The translations under genes and the position numbers were made by a program. A stretch of 28,614 nucleotides of DNA from Negativibacillus sp. (GTDB taxonomy: Bacteria > Bacillota > Clostridia > Oscillospirales > Ruminococcaceae): contig JAHHTY010000025.1 in the NCBI GenBank assembly GCA_020024325.1, positions 1-28,614 on the forward strand, written 5' to 3'. Positions 22,681 through 28,614 of the stretch are shown here, one piece after another. Positions within the stretch are counted from its first letter, which is position 1; the number at the start of each line of letters is the position of its first letter. Under the pieces are notes generated by a model that was not told the origin of the DNA, made no database searches, and saw only the letters and a list, made by a program, of their open reading frames with translations.

Positions 22681-22715
22681 ATTATAACACATACAGCTTC
22701 TCTATGTCAGCTGTA
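22681..22715 (-). promoter_or_regulatory. Promoter with overlapping palindrome for the YdcF-like gene
   Basis: On the minus strand CTGACA (22710-22705), an 18-bp spacer and TATAAT (22686-22681) form a near-consensus promoter. An inverted repeat TACAGCT-N10-AGCTGTA (22692-22715) covers the -35 box and part of the spacer, where a repressor would compete with RNA polymerase. The regulator is unknown. Confidence 0.6.
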
Positions 22716-22910
22716 CGAGTATACCTTTTTTACTTCTATGGGGATAAAATGTGCCGTTGTTTGATGCAGAGCCTTTTTTGCTTCTTGATTATTTTTTCTT
22801 CTATTGCTCTCACTTTATCATGTAATTATATCATGGGTCTACACTGATAGGAAGTTATCTTTTTATTGCACTGGGTTAAGATTGTAAAATGAAAACGCTT
22901 TAAAGAAACA

Positions 22911-22958
22911 TAAAAGAGAAAAACAGGAGAAGATTCTTATCTAAGTCTTCCCCTGTTT
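22911..22958 (-). terminator. Terminator of the Gls24-FakA operon
   Basis: On the minus strand AAACAGG-GGAAGA (22958-22946) pairs with TCTTCTCCTGTTT (22933-22921) with one mismatch, followed by the U-rich TTCTCTTTT. It begins about 12 bases after the FakA-like stop. Confidence 0.8.
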
Positions 22959-22969
22959 CCAAAATACAA

Positions 22970-24655
22970 TTATTCAACTGAAATAATAAAGTAGTATACA
23001 GGCTGTTTTCCTTCGATGAGAACAACCTCCATGTTGTCGCCAAGTTTTTCAGCGACTGCTCCACGGATTTCCTCTGCCTGTTCTTCCGAAATATCTTCGC
23101 CGTAAATCAAAGTAACAAAACTACTGTCTTTGTTTGGTGATTTTCTCACCAGATTGTGAGTCAATTTAACAACCGTTTTTTTCAGGTCGGTATCAACAAA
23201 GGACATTTTGCCGTTTTCCAGTGCAAGCAATTCTCCTTTTTTAATATTATGACCTTCAAACTCACTGTCACGAGCAGCAAAGGTAACAGAACCGGTGCCA
23301 ACTTTTTCATAAGCTTTCACCATGTTCATCATGTTCTGTTTGCGATCCTGTTCGGGGTCAAACGCCAACATTGCGGACAAACCCTGTGGAACGGTAACGG
23401 TCTGCAAAACATAAACCTTGCGGTCTGCCAGATTTGCTGCCTGTTCTGCTGCCATGATAATATTTTTATTATTTGGCAATACAAAAACTCTCTTAGCGGC
23501 AGTAGCATGGATTGCGGACAAAATATCATCAGTGGACGGATTCATTGTCTGACCGCCGCTGACAACATTATCAACACCCAAATCTAAGAACAGCTGTTTT
23601 ACACCGTCGCCTGCTGCAACAGCAACAAATCCGAACTCTTTATCCGGGTCAACAGCCTGATATGGGAACGCTTCCTGACCCTCCGCTTCCAAATCAACTA
23701 GTGTATTGTTATCACCGTGCTGCTCTTTCATGTTATCAATTTTCATGTTTGTCAGATAACCTAATTTCAGCGCTGCCTGAATTGCATTTCCCGGTTCATT
23801 TGTATGTACATGACATTTAATAATTTCTTCGTCGTCAACCACTACAACACAGTCACCGATAGACTCAAGATATGCACGCAAAGAAAGAGGGTCTGCATCT
23901 GCACGGTCTTTATTGATGATAAACTCGGTGCAGTAACAAAAACGAATGTCCTCACCGTTAAATTCGGCAGCAATACCCTGTGCTTTTTTCTCTTTTGGCG
24001 CAGCCTGTGCCTCTTCCTGAGAAGGAATAATCTCACCGTTTTCAATAACAGAAAGCATACCTTCCCAAATTTCTACAAATCCTTGACCGCCTGCATCCAC
24101 AACGCCTGCCTTCTTTAAAACAGGCAGCATCTCGGGTGTCTGTGCTAAAGCATCTTTTGCACTGACAAGAATTTCTTTCCACATCTGTGCTGCTGTCATT
24201 TCCATTTCAGGCTGTTGTGCCAGTTCCTGCGCGTGTTCTGCCGCAAGTCTTGCCACTGTCAAAATAGTACCTTCTGTTGGTTTCATAACAGCTTTATAAG
24301 CTGCTGTTACACCCAAAGAAAGCGCTTGGGCAATATCAGCTGCATCTGCCTGTGTTTTGCCTTCCAGACCTTTGGAAAATCCACGGAACAGCAAAGAGAG
24401 AATAACACCGGAGTTTCCTCTTGCTCCACGCAAAAGTGCAGATGCTGCTTTTTTAGAAACCTGTTCCACTGTTGGCTCATCTTTTAATGTTTCAAGCTCA
24501 CGTTTTGCAGCATTGATTGTCATAGACATATTTGTACCGGTATCACCATCCGGTACAGGGAACACGTTAAGTGCATCTACTTTCTGTCTGCAATTTGAAA
24601 TGCTGTTTGCTCCGGAGATAAATGCATCTCTGAGCTGACTTCCCTTTATCACCAT
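22970..24655 (-). CDS. fakA: DAK2-domain protein, FakA/YloV-like (fatty acid kinase catalytic subunit)
   Basis: This 561-residue protein fits FakA, the ATP-binding subunit that phosphorylates fatty acids held by a DegV-type FakB protein. The N-terminal DAK2 kinase domain has VFPVPDGDTGTNMS (31-44), whose aspartates bind Mg-ATP, and RGARGNSGVILS (76-87). Middle and C-terminal domains follow, with the conserved CHVHTNEPG segment near residue 290. The start is ATG 24655 behind AAGGAG; a longer reading frame to 24733 lacks a ribosome binding site and runs into the Gls24 intergenic space. It lies downstream of the Gls24-like gene, the common yloU-yloV arrangement. No fakB gene is in the window. 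Confidence 0.93.
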   Translation of the reverse strand: MVIKGSQLRDAFISGANSISNCRQKVDALNVFPVPDGDTGTNMSMTINAAKRELETLKDEPTVEQVSKKAASALLRGARGNSGVILSLLFRGFSKGLEGKTQADAADIAQALSLGVTAAYKAVMKPTEGTILTVARLAAEHAQELAQQPEMEMTAAQMWKEILVSAKDALAQTPEMLPVLKKAGVVDAGGQGFVEIWEGMLSVIENGEIIPSQEEAQAAPKEKKAQGIAAEFNGEDIRFCYCTEFIINKDRADADPLSLRAYLESIGDCVVVVDDEEIIKCHVHTNEPGNAIQAALKLGYLTNMKIDNMKEQHGDNNTLVDLEAEGQEAFPYQAVDPDKEFGFVAVAAGDGVKQLFLDLGVDNVVSGGQTMNPSTDDILSAIHATAAKRVFVLPNNKNIIMAAEQAANLADRKVYVLQTVTVPQGLSAMLAFDPEQDRKQNMMNMVKAYEKVGTGSVTFAARDSEFEGHNIKKGELLALENGKMSFVDTDLKKTVVKLTHNLVRKSPNKDSSFVTLIYGEDISEEQAEEIRGAVAEKLGDNMEVVLIEGKQPVYYFIISVE

Positions 24656-24751
24656 AAAACAACTCCTTAAACTAAACGGGACTGCCCCGCAGTTAACTTT
24701 CGCCTGCCATATCGGCTGCAACGGCACAAACACCGCCCTAAAACGCCTTGA

Positions 24752-25102
24752 TTACTGTTTCATATCATCAACAAAAACATTAACCTTCGCTACCTGCAAA
24801 CCGGTTGCCTCTTCAACAGTATAGCGAACCTTGTTAACAATACTTTTCACAATGGCGGAAATATTTACCCCGTAGGTCACTGCAATGTGCAGATCAATAA
24901 CCAGACCACCGGATACGGTGCGTACTTTAACGCCCTTATCCTGTGCCTCGTTCTTTTTCAGAATATATCTTAATCCCTGGGAAGCCGTGCTTTCTACCAT
25001 TCCTGCAACGCCGAAACATTCGGAAGCGGCATGCCCAACCAGATTTGCAAAATAGTCCTGGGAAATTTCAATCGAGCCAAGATGATTTTCAAATTTAATC
25101 AT
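24752..25102 (-). CDS. Asp23/Gls24 family protein (YloU-like)
   Basis: This 116-residue protein matches the Asp23/Gls24 family, small proteins tied to envelope stress in Gram-positive bacteria and often placed before the FakA/YloV gene. Typical features are GSIEISQDYFANLVGHAASE (9-28), then GVAGM, and the central VRTVSGGLVIDLHIAVTYGVN (60-80). The final segment is VRYTVEEATGLQVAKVNVFVDDM (92-114). Length is normal and no membrane segment is present. The function of individual members is poorly defined. Confidence 0.94.
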   Translation of the reverse strand: MIKFENHLGSIEISQDYFANLVGHAASECFGVAGMVESTASQGLRYILKKNEAQDKGVKVRTVSGGLVIDLHIAVTYGVNISAIVKSIVNKVRYTVEEATGLQVAKVNVFVDDMKQ

Positions 25103-25168
25103 AAATCACACGTTCCTTTCTATACGCCGTAAGGACGCTTTTTAAAGGGCATAACTGTCAATGATATA

Positions 25169-25197
25169 ATTATAACTTATTTCAGTGCTTTTGAACA
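25169..25197 (-). promoter_or_regulatory. Probable promoter of the Gls24-FakA operon
   Basis: On the minus strand TGTTCA (25197-25192), a 17-bp spacer and a perfect TATAAT (25174-25169) lie about 65 bases before the Gls24-like start. The -35 box matches only three of six consensus bases. Confidence 0.5.
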
Positions 25198-25312
25198 GGC
25201 TTTCTTTTTGATTTTTCTCTATTTCATGTTTTATTTACAAATATACGCTGCTGCAATTCCTCTATGATGTGAAGTTTAACAACTGTTACAATAACTCTCA
25301 CTTCAAAAGCCG

Positions 25313-26794
25313 CTACTGCCATTGGTCAATATTATAAAATAAATCATTTACCGTTGCAGTTACATCAACGCTGTATTTTCTGGAAAAAGAGAAATTACCG
25401 TTACGAAATGCCAGCGGAATAACCGGATATTCTTCCTGAAAAGCAGCCTGAAAATTTTCCCAACCTTTTCCCGTTGAAAATGCTGTCCGATAAGCTATCA
25501 TCAATTTTTCGGAAGAAGCCGTTCCAAAACCATAACGTACACCTCTTGTGAGAACATGGCTTAAATCCATATTGTCGCCCAGCAAAATTTCACCTAAATA
25601 TAGATCATATGAGCCTGAATTTAAAGCTTCAAAATATTCCTTTTCTGCCCTGCCGTCCAGCTTTACCGTAATTCCTGCTTCTGCTAATTGTGCGGCAATT
25701 TGATTCGCTGTCTGTGCACGGTCAGCTCCATCGGTACAGTATAGCAATGACAGAGCAATCTCTTTTCCGCTGCCCGTTAATCCCGCATCGGTCAACAATT
25801 TTTTAGCAGCCTCTAAATTTTGAGCCGATTGAGGCTGTTCCTTCATAAAGGTGGGATACAGCAAAGAAGAGGATGCAACCGCCGAGGTTTCAAACGAAGA
25901 TTGAATCAGATATTTACGGTCGATCGCTGCACTGATTGCCTTGCGCAATGTTGGGTTTGCCGTATGACCCTTACCTGCATTTGCACCAATAAAAATCAGT
26001 TGGTTGCTGACAACAGGATAATCACTGGTGGAAAGGTTGCTCATATCACTTGAAACGCCTTCAGTATACAGGCAGTCAATCTCTCCCAATTTCAGGCTAT
26101 AAGTTGCAATATCCTGTTTTGGAAGATCAACCATACGAATCTGCTCAATGCTTGCAGGTTTTCCCCAATAAGAAGGATTTCGCATTAACAGAGCATCTTT
26201 TCCTTCCCATGAATGCAGGGTATATTTTCCTGTCCCAATATAACCGCTATTTGTTTTTTTGGCTACCGGAAAGGTCATCAAATTTGCAAACAGAGCATCC
26301 GGCGTATTCAATGTAATTTTTACCGAATCTCCTGATACACTGTGCGTTTTAATATTCGATAAACGACTGCGGTAATAGGAAGTTTCCTGCATTGCCATTG
26401 TTAGGCTGTTGTTCACATCCTCAGCTGTCAATGCAGAACCATCCGAAAAGGAGATACCTTTCTTTACAATCAGAACCCATTCTGTTCCGGAACCTGAAGC
26501 GCTTACCAGCGACGGCTCTGCTTTAAACTGCGGAGAAAGACGTATTGGCGAGTCAAACAACAGCATTGCCGCTTTTCTGCTGTTTAAATCAGCACAGTTC
26601 CATGGTGACACCATAATATCCGTATAATTTGCTGCAACATTTAGGGTGGTAATCTTTTCTTTTTCCTGTTGCTGCGATTCTCCGACTGTTATATTGGGGC
26701 TAAACGTTTGTTGTTCCCCAATCACAGGCTTTCCGCAGGAAGAAAGCATCATCAAACATAAAATGATTGCCACTAGTTTCTGTACATTTTTCAT
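25313..26794 (-). CDS. Solute-binding lipoprotein of the oligopeptide (SBP_bac_5) type
   Basis: This 493-residue extracellular binding protein belongs to the oligopeptide/dipeptide/nickel family of ABC importers. The N-terminus is a lipoprotein signal with LSSC lipobox, Cys20 being the lipid-attachment site. Family features include ISFSDGSALTAEDVNNSLTMA (about 115-135; the family's F-x-DG-x-x-(F/L)-TA-x-DV motif), a TGKYTLHSWEGKD-like segment, and ANPTLRKAISAAIDRKYLI (about 280-298). No permease or ATPase genes adjoin it; neighbours are ymdB and gls24. It is thus an orphan that would share another transporter or act as a receptor. The ATG follows GAGGG. The ligand cannot be assigned. Confidence 0.92.
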   Translation of the reverse strand: MKNVQKLVAIILCLMMLSSCGKPVIGEQQTFSPNITVGESQQQEKEKITTLNVAANYTDIMVSPWNCADLNSRKAAMLLFDSPIRLSPQFKAEPSLVSASGSGTEWVLIVKKGISFSDGSALTAEDVNNSLTMAMQETSYYRSRLSNIKTHSVSGDSVKITLNTPDALFANLMTFPVAKKTNSGYIGTGKYTLHSWEGKDALLMRNPSYWGKPASIEQIRMVDLPKQDIATYSLKLGEIDCLYTEGVSSDMSNLSTSDYPVVSNQLIFIGANAGKGHTANPTLRKAISAAIDRKYLIQSSFETSAVASSSLLYPTFMKEQPQSAQNLEAAKKLLTDAGLTGSGKEIALSLLYCTDGADRAQTANQIAAQLAEAGITVKLDGRAEKEYFEALNSGSYDLYLGEILLGDNMDLSHVLTRGVRYGFGTASSEKLMIAYRTAFSTGKGWENFQAAFQEEYPVIPLAFRNGNFSFSRKYSVDVTATVNDLFYNIDQWQ

Positions 26795-26865
26795 AGGATT
26801 CCCTCTTTAATATTTTCAGCCGCAGACTTTCTTTTAATCTTTCTAAAGTTTACTGCCATCATTTT

Positions 26866-27636
26866 TTAGTCAGACAAACAAATTCTCTCGATTTGCTGGG
26901 CTTTTCCGCTGGATTGGTCAATTGTAATCAGCACGGCGTTCATCTCAATATTTTCATGATCATACTCAAACCTCACCGGAAGATTGGTCAAAAAGCGATG
27001 GAGAATAATTTCTTTTTTTACACCGAGAACCGAATTTTGTCCCCCACACATTCCTGCGTCGGTAATATAGGCTGTTCCATTTGGCAAGATTCGTTCATCT
27101 GCTGTTTGCACATGGGTATGTGTGCCAACCACCGCAGACACCTTTCCATCTAAATAATAACCCATTGCTTTTTTCTCGGAAGTCATCTCAGCATGAAAAT
27201 CCACAACAATATTTTTTACTGAAATTTCTTTAAGCAGACTGTCAATCTTCTCAAAGGGATTTGAACACGGTTCCATACCTGCCTGTCCTTGAAGATTGAT
27301 AACACACAGCTGCCAGCGCAGCTTATCCAAAATAAATACACCCGTTCCCGGAGCACTGATATGATAGTTTGCCGGGCGAATGATGCCGTTTTCTCTATCT
27401 AATTCAGGATAGATTTCCCGCCTTTTTAAAACATGGTTTCCGCTTGTAATGACGTCTGCACCTGCATCAAACAGCATTTTAGCACTCTCCGGTGTAATAC
27501 CATTACCCTCCGCCGAGTTTTCCCCGTTAATAATACAGGCATCCACCCCATATAGTTTTTTTAAACTGCCCAGATGCTTTAACACAAACTCGCATCCCGA
27601 TTTTCCAACCACATCTCCCAAAAACAGAACCTTCAA
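26866..27636 (-). CDS. ymdB: YmdB-family metallophosphoesterase (2',3'-cyclic nucleotide phosphodiesterase)
   Basis: YmdB hydrolyses 2',3'-cyclic nucleotides and influences biofilm versus motility decisions in Bacillus. The 256-residue protein carries the full metal-binding set: Asp8 (FLGDVVGKSG), Glu39 (INGENSAEGNGIT), Asn67-His68 (SGNHV), His148 (VDFHAEMTSEK) and His173/His175 (GTHTHVQTAD). AYITDAGMCG (189-198) is also typical. One difference is GNHVLKRREIY (66-76), where many YmdB proteins have a Trp-Asp after GNH. It lies about 30 bases after the CPBP protease gene, probably in the same transcript. The usual neighbour rny (RNase Y) is not seen here. Confidence 0.94.
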   Translation of the reverse strand: MKVLFLGDVVGKSGCEFVLKHLGSLKKLYGVDACIINGENSAEGNGITPESAKMLFDAGADVITSGNHVLKRREIYPELDRENGIIRPANYHISAPGTGVFILDKLRWQLCVINLQGQAGMEPCSNPFEKIDSLLKEISVKNIVVDFHAEMTSEKKAMGYYLDGKVSAVVGTHTHVQTADERILPNGTAYITDAGMCGGQNSVLGVKKEIILHRFLTNLPVRFEYDHENIEMNAVLITIDQSSGKAQQIERICLSD

Positions 27637-27666
27637 TATATTCTCTCCTATTCTTCTAAAAATCGA

Positions 27667-28518
27667 TCAATTTTTCACCCTTTTACAGCGTAAAACAGCA
27701 ATGACCGCAAAAAACAGATATGCTGCAATCGAAACCACCGATGCTTCCACCCCAAAATCTCCCCCGGATAACCAAAAAGGAGGTTGTTGCAAAACATAAT
27801 TTACGATTGAGGTCTCATATGCTTTCTCTCCAATATTTAAAATACCGCCTATCATCACCATGTTCCAAAAACCGTGCATCAAAGCAGCGTTCCAGATACT
27901 TCCTGTTTCTATGGTCACAAAGGAAAATAAAATTCCTACCAAACTTCCTGCCACAGCCAGCTGACAGATACTTAAAAAATCCATCTCTCCTGCCCCAACT
28001 AAATGAAGCAGACCGAATGAAACAGACAAAAGCAAAACTGCCGTCCATCTGGAAAATCGGCGCTCTAACATCGACAAAATCACGCCACGAAATACCATTT
28101 CTTCCACAAATCCAACTGCCAATCCGATATAGGCAACCGCTCCGGAAACTACCGCCCATTTTGTTTGAGCGTCCATCGAAGCAATCTCCCACTGTCCCGG
28201 TGTAAGAATAAGGACAACGCAAACAATTGCAGGCAAAGCAAACGCCGACCCTACCCAAAACCATTGAAATTTTGGCTTTATAATACGGCAATCCGCCATC
28301 GAAATACCCAGTATCTTTTGACACAACAGCCATAGACCAACGAACGCAATTCCTGCATAAAGAACAGCTGCAACCAAATTTCCCACAGCAATCGGTAAGC
28401 CTAAATTTACAACTATTTCTGCCAAAAGCTGGGAAGCAAGCTGTGAAAGAAGCAAAACTACAATCGACAATAAAGACAAAAAAGCCCCTGCCGTCGGCGA
28501 TGGAGTCTTTTTCATCAT
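27667..28518 (-). CDS. CPBP-family intramembrane metalloprotease (CAAX/Abi type)
   Basis: This polytopic protein of about 283 residues has roughly eight membrane segments. It carries the three conserved CPBP motifs (numbered from the in-frame ATG at 28542): GFVEEMVFRG (144-153; Glu147, Glu148, Arg152), FGLLHLVGAG (176-185; His180) and SIWNAALMHGFWN (215-227; His223, Asn227). These residues form the intramembrane active site in glutamic-type CAAX proteases. Bacterial members serve in bacteriocin immunity, peptide processing or envelope roles; which one applies is unknown, and no bacteriocin genes adjoin it. AAAGGAGAGG lies just before paired ATGs at 28518 and 28515, so one of these is the true start. 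Confidence 0.9.
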   Translation of the reverse strand: MMKKTPSPTAGAFLSLLSIVVLLLSQLASQLLAEIVVNLGLPIAVGNLVAAVLYAGIAFVGLWLLCQKILGISMADCRIIKPKFQWFWVGSAFALPAIVCVVLILTPGQWEIASMDAQTKWAVVSGAVAYIGLAVGFVEEMVFRGVILSMLERRFSRWTAVLLLSVSFGLLHLVGAGEMDFLSICQLAVAGSLVGILFSFVTIETGSIWNAALMHGFWNMVMIGGILNIGEKAYETSIVNYVLQQPPFWLSGGDFGVEASVVSIAAYLFFAVIAVLRCKRVKN

Positions 28519-28614
28519 AACCTCTCCTTTTTTCTGTGACATCGTTATACTTATTCATCTTATCACAATTTATCATACAATTCCAGACAACAGAAAAAGT
28601 TTACATCTCCGGAA

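Larger units (their letters stand above)
22640..22969. other. Intergenic region without a supported gene
   Basis: These 330 bases hold the YdcF-like gene's promoter and palindrome on one side and the FakA-like gene's terminator on the other. Between about 22716 and 22910 I see AT-rich sequence with no convincing ORF, hairpin or repeat. Confidence 0.65.

Noticed and set aside
22665..22847. 60-codon plus-strand ORF with hydrophobic residues between the YdcF-like and FakA-like genes
   Set aside because: It starts with TTG without a Shine-Dalgarno and runs across the opposite-strand promoter and palindrome. The hydrophobicity reflects T-rich sequence.
25269..25306. TGAAGT/ACTTCA inverted repeat after the binding-lipoprotein gene
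   Set aside because: The stem is too short, the loop too long and no T-tract follows, so it is not credible as a terminator.
27815..28576. 253-codon minus-strand open frame overlapping the CPBP protease gene
   Set aside because: It is a shifted frame of the same strand, rich in Cys/Gly/Ser with no domain. The other frame has all three CPBP motifs and the ribosome binding site.

Overview
This window looks like chromosome from a low-GC, anaerobic Gram-positive bacterium of the class Clostridia, probably near the Oscillospiraceae/Ruminococcaceae. The basis is AT-rich DNA with strong GGAGG ribosome binding sites, frequent TTG/GTG starts, consensus sigma-A promoters, a V/A-type ATPase operon in the Enterococcus/Clostridia gene order, a DUF3793 gene, Gls24/FakA and YmdB. 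Genus cannot be assigned by reading alone. I saw no insertion sequence, prophage, CRISPR array or plasmid gene. All family calls come from motif recognition, not database searches.

Layout. (1) 1-1102: the 5' part of a tRNA-Val(UAC) gene leaves the window on the minus strand from a perfect consensus promoter. A small unrecognised ORF and a short ComEA-type helix-hairpin-helix protein converge on a shared terminator. (2) 1327-10382: a nine-gene V-type ATPase operon in the order F-I-K-E-C-G-A-B-D. It has a promoter at 1327-1356, a structured leader of about 215 nt, and a terminator at 10349-10382. The c-ring protein has every residue that binds Na+ in Enterococcus hirae NtpK, so a sodium pump is predicted. 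(3) 10400-11713: a DUF3793 gene and a flavodoxin behind a promoter carrying three copies of a 16-bp palindrome, which resembles a metal (iron) regulon. (4) 11717-13497, minus: an iron-type alcohol dehydrogenase translationally coupled to a possible SCP-2-like protein. (5) 13574-13954: a small membrane-anchored protein. (6) 13961-20705, minus: a tight probable operon of an uncharacterised acidic protein, ComEC, HolA, RNase M5, an MBOAT-family membrane protein and a DHHW/AlgX-like partner. (7) 20860-22710: a D-2-hydroxyacid dehydrogenase and a YdcF-type protein, convergent on an 18-bp palindrome. (8) 22911-28518, minus: FakA-like kinase and Gls24 protein, an orphan oligopeptide-type binding lipoprotein, YmdB and a CPBP membrane protease.

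Most interesting points. In the MBOAT/DHHW pair, the catalytic residues expected of both partners are replaced. The ATPase leader has mutually exclusive pairings upstream of a predicted Na+ pump. The flavodoxin locus has three operators spaced at about six helical turns. The ComEC metallo-beta-lactamase domain has lost its metal motif at the aligned position.
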